Shown here piece by piece: positions 1 to 9,302 of a DNA stretch of 64,000 bases (the stretch's first letter is position 1; each line of letters opens with the position of its first letter). The position numbers and the translations under genes are program-made. The stretch spans positions 310,001 through 374,000 of the forward strand of contig NZ_JAMQPV010000001.1 of the NCBI RefSeq assembly GCF_026151395.1, in the 5' to 3' direction. Under the pieces are notes generated by a model. It saw only the letters and a program-made list of their open reading frames with translations, was not told where the DNA came from and did no database searches. Source of the DNA: Leptospira limi. GTDB lineage: Bacteria; Spirochaetota; Leptospiria; Leptospirales; Leptospiraceae.

Positions 1-576
1 TATGGAAAACAACAAATCTGCGGTCTCATTGCTGATGTCACTGGTCATGGTGTTCCTGCAGCAATCGAAGCTGCCATGTTAAAAATTGCCTATATGCAAA
101 CTTTAGCATTTGCAAACAAACCTGGTAAAGTGTTAGAAAGTATCAACCAAGCGCTTGCCGGAAACTACAAAAACCAATTTTTGACTGCAAGTGCCATCTT
201 TATCGATTTGGAACAAAAAGTCTTAAAAGTTGCCAATGCAGGTCACCCCGCCTTGTATAAGTTTAATGAAAATTCCAAGTCCATCGATGTCATTCGACCA
301 AAAGGAAAACTCATCGGTTTTTCCAAAGAAGGATTGTATTCGGACGAGGTTCATTCCATCCAAAAAGGAGATAAGTTATTATTATTCACGGATGGGATTT
401 GGGACCTTTGGGAAAATGGTGACTCAGGAGAAGAAGCTCTTCTAGATTGGTTACTGCAAAGAAAATCAGAATCCGTTGAATCTTTGTATGGTGGGATTGA
501 TGAACACATTCGCCTGCGAAACAAAGAAGGTCCCGCAGACGACGATATTACATTTCTTTTATTTGAAATTACTTAA
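1..576 (+). CDS. SpoIIE/RsbU-type PP2C serine phosphatase, C-terminal part (5' end outside window)
   Basis: The reading frame is open from base 1, so the protein begins outside the window. The visible 191 residues are the end of a SpoIIE/PP2C phosphatase domain. The metal-binding motif ADVTGHGVPAA lies at the left edge, TDGIWDLW follows in the middle, and a DDDIT acidic motif sits near the C-terminus. Family members dephosphorylate serine on anti-sigma-factor antagonists, often under control of an N-terminal sensor or GAF/HAMP region, which cannot be seen here. An in-frame ATG at 76 lies inside the domain after the first metal motif and is not the real start. The next gene is on the opposite strand, and the two stop codons are 19 bp apart. 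The family is certain; the signalling partner is unknown. Confidence 0.9.
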   Translation, partial: YGKQQICGLIADVTGHGVPAAIEAAMLKIAYMQTLAFANKPGKVLESINQALAGNYKNQFLTASAIFIDLEQKVLKVANAGHPALYKFNENSKSIDVIRPKGKLIGFSKEGLYSDEVHSIQKGDKLLLFTDGIWDLWENGDSGEEALLDWLLQRKSESVESLYGGIDEHIRLRNKEGPADDDITFLLFEIT

Positions 577-594
577 ATGAAACAAATATACGGA

Positions 595-2271
595 CTAAAC
601 GTCCGCATAAATGGCTGCATTGAGTAACCTTGAAATATTATCTAAGTTTCTGGAAATATCTCGGTAAAGAAGTGCAGGCAACAGATTGTCTTTTTTCTGG
701 TACTTTTTCTTCTTCACTTTTGAATCATTCTTTTTGATGGATCGTATCATTTGGAAACGATACTCACGACTTTGGTTACGCACTTGTGGATTCCCAAGGA
801 TATCAAATGTTTCACTTTGTTCCAAGTTCACAAGTAAGATGTCGTAATGGTGTTTGAGTAAGTCCATTTGGTCTTTTACAGAGTTTGCAAAGTTTTTGTC
901 GAAAGAAACTTTTTGTCTGTGTGATTTACGGATTTTTCTTGCGATTGATGCAAAATTATCTCCCATCTCTTCCACAGCTTTTACTCTTTCCATAATCCCT
1001 AGTACATCTTTTGCGTAGTTACCAGTGATCCCTGATTCTTGGACTTGGTTCAAGTACGTTAACACTTCCGTTCTCACTTGATCGAGTTCTTCTTCTTTTT
1101 TGAGAACTTGTCCAATCCTTGCGGCATCATACGGTTGGAGTAAAATTTGTTCGGTCAATCGGAGGAAATCATAGGTATCACGTATGATTTTTTTCGTAAA
1201 TTCTACGAGTTCCACCATTGCAAGTTCTGTTGTTTTCACAGTTCCAGCTTGCAACAATCGAATGGAATCTTTCTCTTTTCCAGTTTTGGATGCAAGACCA
1301 TCTACAATCGCACTCACCACTTTGGAAATGGTGTTCACAAACCAAATGAGAATGAGAGTGTTAGTGATGTTAAACATCGTATGGAATAAAGAAATATGGA
1401 ATCTTGTAGATTCTTTATCCGTGAGTGGATCACCAGGAATCAAATCATCAACAATCCCTGTGAAAATTTTAAAGAAAAGCAGAGCCCATACCACACCAAA
1501 CACATTGAATAATGTATGTGCTAAAGCTGCTTTTTTTGCATTTCGATTCCCTGGAATGGCCGCTAAATTGGCGGTGATAGTTGTTCCGATGTTTTCACCA
1601 AGAATCATACCATAAGCTGCATCAATTGGGATATAACCAGAAAATGCGAGAGTAATGGTGATGGTTGTAGATGCAGAAGAAGATTGGATAACAATTGTTA
1701 GCAAGGCTCCAATCAAAACAAACAACAAGATCGAATTAAATCCCATGTTTGTGAATTGTTGTAAGAAAACAAAACTTTCTGGGTCTTTTGCACTATCAGG
1801 TACCGAAGACTTCAAGTAGTCCAATCCCAAAAACAAAAAACCAAATCCGATGAGGAACGTTCCCCAACCCGATCGACTTTCTTTTCTTGAGAAGTTTAGC
1901 ACAACTCCTGCGGCAATCGCTGGTAAAGCGAAGGAAGCAATGTTAAATTTGAATCCCAAAAAGGAAACAATCCATGCTGTGATCGTAGTACCAATATTGG
2001 CTCCCATGATGACACCGATGGCTTGTGCCAGAGAAATCAAACCGGCATTGACAAAACCAACAACAAGCACAGTGGTCGCTGAACTCGATTGAATGGTTGA
2101 GGTAATGAATAATCCGCTGAAAACAGCAGACACACGATTTCGTGTCATGGAAGAAAGAAAGGATCGAAGCCTATCTCCTGCCACACGTTGTAAGGACTCA
2201 CTGAGTAATTTCATCCCATAGATGAAAACCCCGAGCCCACCTAAAACTTGAATGAGTAACGGCCAATTCAT
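595..2271 (-). CDS. Na+/phosphate cotransporter family protein (NptA-type) with PhoU-like C-terminal domain
   Basis: This 558-residue inner-membrane protein has two inverted Na/Pi-cotransporter repeats. Each carries the family QSSSA motif (QSSSATT at 61-67, QSSSAST at 196-202) followed by an N-I-G-T-T-I-T-A motif (92-99 and again near 230). Roughly residues 340-558 form a soluble helical PhoU-like domain ending in a Lys-rich stretch, the usual layout of bacterial YjbB/NptA proteins. Its likely role is sodium-coupled phosphate movement across the inner membrane, with the PhoU domain regulating it. It diverges from slyD across a 100-bp spacer containing a long inverted repeat. No classical Shine-Dalgarno is evident. 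A PstS-type phosphate-binding lipoprotein is also in the window (29098-30015) but is not linked. Confidence 0.92.
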   Translation of the reverse strand: MNWPLLIQVLGGLGVFIYGMKLLSESLQRVAGDRLRSFLSSMTRNRVSAVFSGLFITSTIQSSSATTVLVVGFVNAGLISLAQAIGVIMGANIGTTITAWIVSFLGFKFNIASFALPAIAAGVVLNFSRKESRSGWGTFLIGFGFLFLGLDYLKSSVPDSAKDPESFVFLQQFTNMGFNSILLFVLIGALLTIVIQSSSASTTITITLAFSGYIPIDAAYGMILGENIGTTITANLAAIPGNRNAKKAALAHTLFNVFGVVWALLFFKIFTGIVDDLIPGDPLTDKESTRFHISLFHTMFNITNTLILIWFVNTISKVVSAIVDGLASKTGKEKDSIRLLQAGTVKTTELAMVELVEFTKKIIRDTYDFLRLTEQILLQPYDAARIGQVLKKEEELDQVRTEVLTYLNQVQESGITGNYAKDVLGIMERVKAVEEMGDNFASIARKIRKSHRQKVSFDKNFANSVKDQMDLLKHHYDILLVNLEQSETFDILGNPQVRNQSREYRFQMIRSIKKNDSKVKKKKYQKKDNLLPALLYRDISRNLDNISRLLNAAIYADV

Positions 2272-2301
2272 AGATATTGATATTTCCAGGGTTCAATTTC
2301 T

Positions 2302-2370
2302 TTGATTACAATTTGGTACCAACCTTTTATTCGGTTGCAGTATTTTTTTCCGTATATAGATTGTAATCAA
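2302..2370. promoter_or_regulatory. 11-bp inverted repeat in the divergent nptA/slyD spacer
   Basis: TTGATTACAAT at 2302-2312 is repeated as its exact reverse complement, ATTGTAATCAA, at 2360-2370. The second arm ends one base before the slyD ATG at 2372 and sits where a ribosome-binding site would be expected. No purine-rich Shine-Dalgarno is present there. The arms could be half-sites for a dimeric regulator acting on both divergent genes, or an RNA stem that hides the slyD start. This is inference from sequence symmetry only. Confidence 0.4.
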
Positions 2371-2371
2371 T

Positions 2372-2857
2372 ATGTCAAAAACGATCAGCAAAGGAATGGT
2401 TGTAGGATTTTCCTATCACCTAAAGAACGCCCAGGGAGAAACTCTGGACCAATCAGATGAACCGCTATTATACCTCCACGGCTGGCAAAATATCATCCCT
2501 GGACTGGAAAAAGAACTAGAAGGTCTTGTGAATGGTGATTCAAAAAATGTCACTGTACCACCTGAAGAAGGTTATGGGACATATAACGAAGCACTCATTT
2601 TCCAAGTTCCGAAAACAGAACTTCCACCTGAAGCGGAATTAGAAGTGGGTATGGAATTCCAAACAGATACACCTGAAGGTAGAATGATTCTATATCTCCA
2701 AGAAGTAAGAGATGCAGAAGTGATATTGAACGGTAATCATCCGTTAGCTGGTGAAACCCTTCATTTTGATGTCACCATCAAATCCATTCGCGAAGCAACT
2801 GAAGAAGAAAAACAACACGGACACGTACATGGCCCAGGTGGACACCACCACCACTAA
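2372..2857 (+). CDS. slyD: SlyD-like FKBP-type peptidyl-prolyl cis-trans isomerase
   Basis: This 161-residue cytosolic FKBP-type prolyl isomerase/chaperone has the SlyD domain order. The split FKBP fold spans residues 1-70 and 125-145, the insert-in-flap chaperone domain lies around 72-122, and the conserved NGNHPLAG segment is at 120-127. The C-terminus ends in a short His-rich tail (HGHVHGPGGHHHH), like the metal-binding tail of E. coli SlyD but shorter and lacking cysteines. Nickel binding or storage is therefore plausible. There is no recognisable Shine-Dalgarno upstream of the ATG. A small AACGAA/TTCGTT hairpin follows the stop codon. Confidence 0.93.
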   Translation: MSKTISKGMVVGFSYHLKNAQGETLDQSDEPLLYLHGWQNIIPGLEKELEGLVNGDSKNVTVPPEEGYGTYNEALIFQVPKTELPPEAELEVGMEFQTDTPEGRMILYLQEVRDAEVILNGNHPLAGETLHFDVTIKSIREATEEEKQHGHVHGPGGHHHH

Positions 2858-3113
2858 AAACGAAATCCTTCGTTATTTTCCCTCTGAGTCTTCTTTCAGA
2901 TTGCTTTTTTTAGAAAGGGTAATTACACTGACAGAAGATTCAGAGTATTGTTGATTTTCACCGCCGAAGTAGTCCTTTCAAGCTTGCACGCTGGTAGCTT
3001 TCCCAAGTTTTTCCCTGCATTTTTCTGGAGTTCTTACCAAAAATCCCTAATAGGGTCCCGACGATTGTAAATCTAGAATTCCCGAGTCAACTTTAACAAA
3101 CAGGACAAAAACT
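2858..3113 (+). other. Untranslated spacer / long leader upstream of the RRM gene
   Basis: These 256 bases contain no credible gene. The start holds a weak hairpin (AACGAA-ATCC-TTCGTT at 2859-2874 followed by ATTTTC) that may end slyD transcription. The rest would be promoter plus 5' leader of the RRM gene, including a small CCCT-AAT-AGGG hairpin near 3050. Long structured leaders are common in cold-regulated RNA-binding protein genes, but nothing here proves that. Confidence 0.4.
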
Positions 3114-3377
3114 ATGTCAGTAAACATTTATGTTGGCAACCTTTCTTACGATATGACTGAAGGAAAACTCAATGAGCTTTTTTCAGCACACGGTGCAGTA
3201 ACTTCTGCAAAAATCATCACTGATCAGTATTCTGGTCGTTCTAAAGGTTTCGGATTCATCGAAATGAAAGACGGAAAAGAAGCTGACAACGCGATCAAAG
3301 ATCTTAACGGAAAAAACATCCTTAACCGTGAGATGAAAGTAAACATCGCAAAACCTAAAACTAACAACTGGAGATAA
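3114..3377 (+). CDS. RNA-binding protein with a single RRM domain
   Basis: This 87-residue protein is essentially one RNA-recognition motif. RNP2 reads IYVGNL (5-10) and RNP1 reads KGFGFIEM (44-51), with the exposed aromatic residues needed for single-strand RNA stacking. Only a short basic tail (KPKTNNWR) follows, without the Gly-rich tail found in some cyanobacterial homologues. Bacterial single-RRM proteins bind RNA and are often cold-induced; that role is inferred. The gene is monocistronic, with a 256-bp spacer upstream and a strong terminator immediately downstream. A GGAC sequence 9-12 bases before the ATG may serve as the ribosome-binding site. Confidence 0.93.
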   Translation: MSVNIYVGNLSYDMTEGKLNELFSAHGAVTSAKIITDQYSGRSKGFGFIEMKDGKEADNAIKDLNGKNILNREMKVNIAKPKTNNWR

Positions 3378-3390
3378 TCCAAGTTTGTTT

Positions 3391-3431
3391 AAAAACCGTC
3401 GTTTAACTTAGGTTGGACGGCGGTTTTTTTT
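3391..3431 (+). terminator. Intrinsic terminator of the RRM gene
   Basis: A 17-bp stem (with three G-T wobbles) formed by AAAAACCGTCGTTTAAC and GTTGGACGGCGGTTTTT closes on a TTAG loop and runs into a T-tract. It starts 13 bp after the stop codon and is one of the strongest terminators in the window. The A-rich 5' side means it could also act on transcripts from the right. Confidence 0.85.
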
Positions 3432-3484
3432 GCTTTTTTTGGTTTTTGTAACCAAACATTCATTACCAATTCTACTCAAATTGC

Positions 3485-3934
3485 TTATAAAACCACTTTA
3501 TACTTAACTTTCATCTTCTCGATTTGTTCCTCTGGAATTTGATGAGTATTTTTTCCTCCATGTCGATTTTCGACAGTGACAACTGAATACAAATACCCAT
3601 ACTTTTTCGCCAAATCTTCGTAAGGTTTCATTTCCCATTCTAATGTGAATGTGTGATCGACAATGACAAAGGGAACTCCATTTTCCAATGCATCCTTTGT
3701 TTTGGATTCACAATCCTTATATGCCAAATGATTTTTGGTATAATCAAAATGGTATTCACCCTTTTCATTTTCAAAATAGGAATCGATTGAAAATATGGGA
3801 GCACCGTTTGTTTTTGCGATTTGATTGGCAAGTGTGGATTTCCCAGAACCCGGAATGCCACGTAAAAGTAGTAATGTTTTTTGATTGGGTGGTACGAGTG
3901 GATGAGAGTTTGGATCTGGTTCCATAACTTCCAA
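3485..3934 (-). CDS. P-loop AAA-type kinase (polynucleotide-kinase / N4BP2-like)
   Basis: This 149-residue single-domain P-loop protein has Walker A GIPGSGKST at 26-34. A Walker-B-like hydrophobic strand ends in D (FVIVDHTF, around 90-97), and an Arg-containing lid follows (ENRHGG). The layout matches small AAA_33/zeta-toxin-like kinases related to N4BP2 and T4 polynucleotide kinase. The phosphate acceptor cannot be deduced; nucleic-acid ends or small molecules are possible. Translation may start at the first ATG (3934) or at the in-frame ATG three codons later. The gene stands alone, converging on the RRM gene terminator. Confidence 0.75.
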   Translation of the reverse strand: MEVMEPDPNSHPLVPPNQKTLLLLRGIPGSGKSTLANQIAKTNGAPIFSIDSYFENEKGEYHFDYTKNHLAYKDCESKTKDALENGVPFVIVDHTFTLEWEMKPYEDLAKKYGYLYSVVTVENRHGGKNTHQIPEEQIEKMKVKYKVVL

Positions 3935-4048
3935 ACTATCTGTTTGTCACTGGGAATTCCTAGTTCTTTTTCTTCCGCAAGAACTTAGAAAAATCTCGCA
4001 AGGAAAACTCAGTTTTGAAAGAATTGTGAGAGTTACAAGGAGTCATTT

Positions 4049-4420
4049 GTGTCATACGAGGCGTACAAACTAATTCATATTTTCGGAATGTTTCTTTTAT
4101 TTTTGTCATTAGGTGGAGTAACCCTTTATTCAATCAATGGCGGAAAAAAGTCAGAAAACAAATTCAAAGCCATTGTTGCGATCTCTCACGGAGTTGGTTT
4201 ACTTTTGTTGCTTGTTGCTGGTTTTGGACTCATGAAATTTCGAGATATTTCTCACTCAGCTCTTCCAGTTTGGATCATCTTAAAGATTGTCATCTGGCTT
4301 GCGTTTGGTGGTCTACTGACTTTAGCATATAAAAATGCGAAATATGCAAAAATCCTTTGGTTTGTATTCCCGATTATGGGACTTTTTGCTGCTTATTTAG
4401 CATTTTACCAGCCAAGTTAA
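4049..4420 (+). CDS. Small four-helix inner-membrane protein of unknown function
   Basis: This 123-residue protein is predicted to span the membrane four times (about 9-27, 45-62, 73-92 and 100-118). It has a Lys-rich cytoplasmic loop near 33-41 and no cleavable signal. Start is GTG at 4049, supported by an AAGGAG ribosome site at 4037-4042. No catalytic or metal-binding motif beyond one His in helix 1 and two near helices 2-3 is visible. The fold resembles small SirB/DUF-type membrane proteins, but I cannot assign a family. A perfect palindromic hairpin follows the stop. Confidence 0.75.
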   Translation: MSYEAYKLIHIFGMFLLFLSLGGVTLYSINGGKKSENKFKAIVAISHGVGLLLLLVAGFGLMKFRDISHSALPVWIILKIVIWLAFGGLLTLAYKNAKYAKILWFVFPIMGLFAAYLAFYQPS

Positions 4421-4432
4421 TTGCCAAACATA

Positions 4433-4462
4433 CCTCTCTCAGTAAAATTTTACTGAGAGAGG
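4433..4462. terminator. Perfect 30-bp palindrome, likely terminator hairpin
   Basis: The sequence CCTCTCTCAGTAAAA is followed immediately by its exact reverse complement, giving a 15-bp arm stem, about 13 bp when a minimal loop is allowed. It begins 12 bp after the stop of the small membrane protein and is followed by a T-rich stretch (ATTTCCTTTTCGATTTTTA). It probably terminates that transcript; a dimer-protein operator for the following fumC is the alternative. Confidence 0.6.
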
Positions 4463-4551
4463 ATTTCCTTTTCGATTTTTATTTTTCATTTTCATCTCAT
4501 CATTCTCTTCTTTTTGCCCAAATTCAAAAACTCTAATGAAGGAAAGTCTAT

Positions 4552-5940
4552 ATGGAACCAATCAAAACACGTATGGAAAAAGACTCAATGGGAGAAATCG
4601 AAGTAACGAATTCTCGGTATTGGGGAGCCCAAACAGAACGTTCCCTCCAATACTTTCAAATTGGAAAAGACAAGTTTCCAAGAGAGATGATTCGTGCCTT
4701 GGGACTTATCAAAAAACACGCAGCCATCATCAATACTGAACTCGGACTATTAGAGGAATCAAAATCAAAGCTAATCGTAAAAGCCGCAACAGAAGTCATT
4801 GATGGTTTGTTAGATGATCATTTTCCACTTTCTGTTTGGCAAACTGGCTCTGGGACACAAACCAATATGAATGCCAATGAAGTGATTGCAAATCGTGCAA
4901 ATGAAATGTTCGGAAGCCCACTTGGCTCCAAATCACCCATCCATCCTAATGATGATGTGAACAAAGGACAAAGTTCCAATGATGTCTTTCCAACTGCCAT
5001 GCATATTGCTTCTGCAGAAATGATGATCCATCACCTTGTACCAAATCTAAAATTCTTAGAATCGAAACTCAAAGAAAAATCTGAAAAATTCCAACATATC
5101 ATTAAAATAGGAAGGACTCATTTACAAGATGCAACCCCTCTTACATTAGGGCAGGAATTTTCTGGGTATACACAACAATTGACATATAGTTTAGAACGGA
5201 TTCATCGTGTATTACCTTCCCTATACAGAATTGCTCTCGGTGGGACTGCAGTAGGAACTGGTCTAAATACTCATCCAAACTTCCCTTCCAAAATGGCAAA
5301 AACCTTGGCAAACGAAACAGGAATTCCTTTTGAATCAGCTCCTAATAAATTTGAAGCACTTGCCGCCAACGATTCGTTAGTGGAAGTAAGCGGAATTCTA
5401 AAAACCATAGCAACATCTCTAATGAAAATTGCAAACGACATTCGTTGGTTGTCTTCTGGACCAAGATCAGGGATAGGTGAAATTAAAATTCCAGAAAACG
5501 AACCCGGATCCTCGATCATGCCAGGGAAGGTAAATCCAACACAATCCGAAGCACTGACTATGGTTTGTGCACAAGTGATTGGGAATGATGTCGCTGTTAA
5601 CATAGGAGGCGCTTCTGGAAATTTTGAGCTCAATGTTTTCAAACCACTGATTGTCTTCAATGTCCTCAATTCAATTCGGTTACTATCAGATGCAAGTCTC
5701 TCCTTCGCCAAACATTGTGTTGATGGAATTGAGGCAAATGAATCCAAAATTCAATTTAATTTAGAAAACTCACTGATGTTAGTCACAGCTCTGAATCCAC
5801 ACATTGGATACGACAATGCGGCCAAAATTGCGAAACTGGCTTATGCCGAAAACCTATCCTTAAAAGAAGCAGGGATCCAATTGGGATTTTTGACGGCAGA
5901 AGAATTTGATACTTGGGTGAAACCAAATGAGATGGTATGA
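4552..5940 (+). CDS. fumC: Class II fumarate hydratase
   Basis: This 462-residue enzyme belongs to the fumarase/aspartase superfamily and catalyses reversible hydration of fumarate to L-malate in the TCA cycle without an iron-sulfur cluster. Visible motifs are the N-terminal SGTQTNMN substrate motif (near 101-108), the [12 protein letters not shown] stretch, [10 protein letters not shown], and the superfamily signature [11 protein letters not shown] at about 319-329. Length matches FumC, and the TNMN and PGKVNP variants favour fumarase over aspartase. The ATG at 4552 has a good GAAGGA site 7-10 bp upstream. A second, evolutionarily unrelated fumarase lies 575 bp downstream on the opposite strand. 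Confidence 0.95.
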   Translation: MEPIKTRMEKDSMGEIEVTNSRYWGAQTERSLQYFQIGKDKFPREMIRALGLIKKHAAIINTELGLLEESKSKLIVKAATEVIDGLLDDHFPLSVWQTGSGTQTNMNANEVIANRANEMFGSPLGSKSPIHPNDDVNKGQSSNDVFPTAMHIASAEMMIHHLVPNLKFLESKLKEKSEKFQHIIKIGRTHLQDATPLTLGQEFSGYTQQLTYSLERIHRVLPSLYRIALGGTAVGTGLNTHPNFPSKMAKTLANETGIPFESAPNKFEALAANDSLVEVSGILKTIATSLMKIANDIRWLSSGPRSGIGEIKIPENEPGSSIMPGKVNPTQSEALTMVCAQVIGNDVAVNIGGASGNFELNVFKPLIVFNVLNSIRLLSDASLSFAKHCVDGIEANESKIQFNLENSLMLVTALNPHIGYDNAAKIAKLAYAENLSLKEAGIQLGFLTAEEFDTWVKPNEMV

Positions 5941-6001
5941 AATTGTTTTCTATTCGAATATACAAACTGCATTGAGTGGGTATGGTTTTATGTTTGTAAT
6001 C

Positions 6002-6403
6002 TCACTTAGACTGAGTTTTCACTGCATTGCGAATTTTATCCCAATAGTTTTGGCGCCAGCTTTCTTCCACATCAGGGATTAGTTCCTTCGGAACACCGCG
6101 GTGTGTGAGTATAACTTCTGTTCCGCCTTCAGAAGTTTGTTTCAATGTAAAAGTTGCCATTGAAAAAATTCCTTCGGGAAAATCGGATCTTCTCCATGCT
6201 TGCACCATTCGTTTTGGAGGAGCTAGATCGACGATGATTCCGGAAACTTTTCCTTTCATGATCGAAAAGGAGCTACCAACTTTTTTGCCGATGATTGCAA
6301 TTTCCCCTGTAAGAGAAGTCAGCTTTTTTGAATCCGCAATATATTCGTAGATCGTTTCAGGAGAAGCTTTGAATTTTACTTTCTGTTTGATTGTTTTACA
6401 CAT
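6002..6403 (-). CDS. SRPBCC / AHSA1-like domain protein
   Basis: This 133-residue protein has the START-like helix-grip fold sequence pattern. It opens with SPETIYEYIADSKKL, continues through alternating strands including APPKRMVQAW, a threonine-rich strand before HRGVP, and ends with a C-terminal helix carrying W-x6-W (SWRQNYWDKI). Family proteins bind hydrophobic ligands or assist Hsp90-type chaperones; no specific ligand can be inferred. It lies between the two fumarase genes on the same strand as, and downstream of, the class I enzyme (111 bp apart), so weak co-transcription is possible. Confidence 0.8.
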   Translation of the reverse strand: MCKTIKQKVKFKASPETIYEYIADSKKLTSLTGEIAIIGKKVGSSFSIMKGKVSGIIVDLAPPKRMVQAWRRSDFPEGIFSMATFTLKQTSEGGTEVILTHRGVPKELIPDVEESWRQNYWDKIRNAVKTQSK

Positions 6404-6514
6404 ATAATTAGGATATGAAAGTCAGAATTTTATGATAATGAATCGATTTTGAATCTTTGAAAACCTTTCATTTTGTATGAATCCTAAAAGCGAATCAACT
6501 GTACACTTTCACAA

Positions 6515-8128
6515 TTAATTTAACATCTGGAAAAAATCATTTCCTTTATCATCAACAACGATGAAGGCAGGAAAGTTTTCCACATCAATGGACCAAACTG
6601 CTTCCATTCCTAATTCAGGAAAATCCAATACTTCTACTTTTTTGATGTTTTCTTTTGCAAGTAATGCTGCAGGGCCACCAATCGATCCAAGATAAAACCC
6701 ACCATTTTTTTTGCAGCTATCTGTCACTACCTTTGATCGATTTCCTTTCGCAAGAGTGATCATCGAAAAACCTTTTTCTTGGAACACAGGCACATAACTA
6801 TCCATACGACCCGCAGTGGTTGGACCAAAGGAACCTGATGGCATCCCTTCTGGAGTTTTCGCTGGACCTGCATAGTACACTGGATGGTTTTTAAAATACT
6901 CTGGAAGTGGTTCACCCTTATCCAACTTTTCCTTTAGTTTCGCGTGAGCAATATCACGTGCTACTACAAGGCGACCAGACAACATAACACGCGTTTTAAC
7001 TGGGTATTTTGAAAGAACCTTTAAGATTTCAGGCATTGGTTGGTTTAAATCAATATGCACCGACTCGGCACTGGAATCGACTTCATCAATGGTAGGTAAA
7101 AATTTTGCTGGGTCGTATTCTAGTTTTTCTAAATAGATTCCATCTTTTGTAATTTTTGCTTTGATGTTTCGATCCGCACTACAACTCACTCCAAGTCCCA
7201 CAGGACAAGAGGCACCATGACGTGGCAAACGAATGACTTTAAAATCATGCGCCAAATACTTGCCACCAAACTGAGCTCCAATTCCCGATTTCTGAGCAGC
7301 TGCGAGCATTTTTTCTTCTAATTCAATGTCTCGGAAGGCTGATCCAAATTTGTCTCCCTTTGTCGGCAAATGATCCAAATAACCAGCTGATGCAAGTTTT
7401 ACGGTCTTCAAATTTGCTTCAGCAGATGTGCCACCAATGACAACTGCTATATGATATGGCGGACAAGCTGCGGTACCCAAGTTTGATACTTTATCAGCTA
7501 TAAATTTTTCAAGCGATGTTGGATTGAGTAATGCTTTTGTTTCTTGGAAAAGATAAGTTTTGTTAGCGGAACCACCACCTTTTGCCAAAAAGAGAAAACT
7601 ATACTTATCACCTGGAGTTGAGTAAATATCAATTTGAGCAGGTAAATTGGAACCTGAATTCACTTCTTCATACATCGTTAGTGGGACAACTTGCGAATAA
7701 CGAAGGTTCCGGTTGACGTATGTATTATAAATTCCACGTGAGAGAGCTTCCGCATCATCCCCGCCAGTGATGACATATTCCCCTTTTTTTGCCATGACAA
7801 TGCCTGTTCCCGTATCTTGGCAGGAGGGAAGTTGTTTGTCTGCCGCAATCACTGCATTTTTAAGTAGTGCCATTGCCACAAAACGATCATTTGGTGTAGC
7901 TTCTGGGTCGTCTAAAATTTTGCGAACTTTTTCCAGGTGTGCTGTTCTTAGATAAAATGAAACATCTTCCATTGCTTTTTCTGCAAGAAAGGTGAGGCCT
8001 TCTGGTTCTACTTTTAGAATTTCTTTATCACCAAAGGGGACAGTGCTTACAAAATCTTTTGTTAATAATTTGTATTCAGTGGTGTCTTCTTTTAAGGGGA
8101 AAGGATCGGCGTAAAAAAAATCTGGCAT
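6515..8128 (-). CDS. Class I (iron-sulfur) fumarate hydratase
   Basis: This 537-residue two-domain fumarase is of the FumA/FumB type. The three cluster cysteines are C103 (in LPSCQDTGT), C222 (TAACPPYH) and C316 (GVSCSADR), at spacing almost identical to E. coli FumA (105, 224, 318). This predicts an oxygen-sensitive [4Fe-4S] cluster that binds fumarate/malate directly. The C-terminal beta domain carries [12 protein letters not shown] and [19 protein letters not shown], typical of full-length single-chain class I enzymes. The start ATG has an AGAGG site upstream. Having both fumarase types would allow TCA flux under iron-replete and iron-poor or oxidative conditions; that regulatory use is inferred. 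Confidence 0.95.
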   Translation of the reverse strand: MPDFFYADPFPLKEDTTEYKLLTKDFVSTVPFGDKEILKVEPEGLTFLAEKAMEDVSFYLRTAHLEKVRKILDDPEATPNDRFVAMALLKNAVIAADKQLPSCQDTGTGIVMAKKGEYVITGGDDAEALSRGIYNTYVNRNLRYSQVVPLTMYEEVNSGSNLPAQIDIYSTPGDKYSFLFLAKGGGSANKTYLFQETKALLNPTSLEKFIADKVSNLGTAACPPYHIAVVIGGTSAEANLKTVKLASAGYLDHLPTKGDKFGSAFRDIELEEKMLAAAQKSGIGAQFGGKYLAHDFKVIRLPRHGASCPVGLGVSCSADRNIKAKITKDGIYLEKLEYDPAKFLPTIDEVDSSAESVHIDLNQPMPEILKVLSKYPVKTRVMLSGRLVVARDIAHAKLKEKLDKGEPLPEYFKNHPVYYAGPAKTPEGMPSGSFGPTTAGRMDSYVPVFQEKGFSMITLAKGNRSKVVTDSCKKNGGFYLGSIGGPAALLAKENIKKVEVLDFPELGMEAVWSIDVENFPAFIVVDDKGNDFFQMLN

Positions 8129-8280
8129 GGAAACCTCTATTTATAACTTCTAATTTCGCGGGATTCCTCGTTTCGTAAATGAATTTTTGCGACCACTGTT
8201 AGAAACACCAAGGCGAAAGAGGAAAATGCGAATGGAAAAAATCGTTTCCATTTTCCAAAATCAGTCTATAACAAGGAAAA

Positions 8281-9243
8281 ATGAAACAGAACCTAATCTA
8301 TCTATTCCTTGTTTCTGTCTCTTCAATGATTTTTGCACAAGGAAGAGAAATGGAACCTCCCATATTCGATGGAAAAAACAAAAAATCAGAATGGAGTTTG
8401 CTCTTAAAAAGACAGACCTACCAATACCTTCCTTACGAATACACCTCCCTCACAGATAAAAATGAATCGATTGTTCCTACTCGTTCCAGTACGGCACTCA
8501 AAGAAAATGGAAAGGTTCTCATTCCCTTTGTATTCAGTTATGAAAATGTAGAGAAAGGATTCAAAGTGGATCTTTCTTATTTTGAAATTGAAATTGTAAA
8601 CGCAAACACCTTACTCTTCCAACAATCGGCCCAAGGAGGAAACCTATCACGATTTTATCTTTCTCCCATGGCAAGGTCGGAATTTGAACTGAACCTTTAC
8701 CAAACATTTTTACCAGCAAAGGACTGGAAATTGTATCTGGGAGGTGGGGTTCGGAATATCAACCGCTACCTCTATGGAAATTATTTAGGACAAGGTACGT
8801 TTAAAGAATATTTTTTTACTTACGGCCCACAAACCTCTGTCCAAACAGTCTACCAACTCACCCAAGATCTGGCATTCCACCTAACAATGGATGTGTTTTA
8901 TACACAAGGCACTCGATTTTTCAAACAACCCAACTTAATGGAAGACCGTTTCCAATATTCTTTGTCCACTGCTGGCACAGAAGGAATCTTTAGAGGTTAT
9001 GAATGGGATGGATCACTTTCCTATTCGTTCCATTCGAATATGAAATTTTTTGTGGGTTATAATATGATCATGTCGAAGTTCTCTTATCTAAATTACAACG
9101 AAGTCCAATTCAGTCGTACAACAACAAACATTGGATCACAAAACCCATCCTTCTCTGGTGATTGGGAAATCAATTTACCTAAAAAATCAGAAAACTTTGA
9201 TCGTTTGCGTGGAATTTATTTGGGAATGATGGTGAGTTTTTAA
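8281..9243 (+). CDS. Predicted outer-membrane beta-barrel protein (Leptospira family)
   Basis: This 320-residue protein has a cleavable signal peptide (residues 1-20, cleavage after FAQ or MIFA). It continues with many alternating amphipathic strands rich in Tyr, Phe and Asn, and ends in a terminal Phe (GMMVSF), typical of outer-membrane barrels. It resembles Leptospira-specific putative porins of the LA_2444/LA_4059 group as I recall that family; this was not checked by search. There is a good AAGGA ribosome site upstream of the ATG. It is probably surface-exposed; substrate or ligand is unknown. Confidence 0.7.
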   Translation: MKQNLIYLFLVSVSSMIFAQGREMEPPIFDGKNKKSEWSLLLKRQTYQYLPYEYTSLTDKNESIVPTRSSTALKENGKVLIPFVFSYENVEKGFKVDLSYFEIEIVNANTLLFQQSAQGGNLSRFYLSPMARSEFELNLYQTFLPAKDWKLYLGGGVRNINRYLYGNYLGQGTFKEYFFTYGPQTSVQTVYQLTQDLAFHLTMDVFYTQGTRFFKQPNLMEDRFQYSLSTAGTEGIFRGYEWDGSLSYSFHSNMKFFVGYNMIMSKFSYLNYNEVQFSRTTTNIGSQNPSFSGDWEINLPKKSENFDRLRGIYLGMMVSF

Positions 9244-9302
9244 AGAATTAGAATGTACCAAGGATTTGGTAAGAAACGAATGACAGTCTAAACAGAACCA
9301 TT

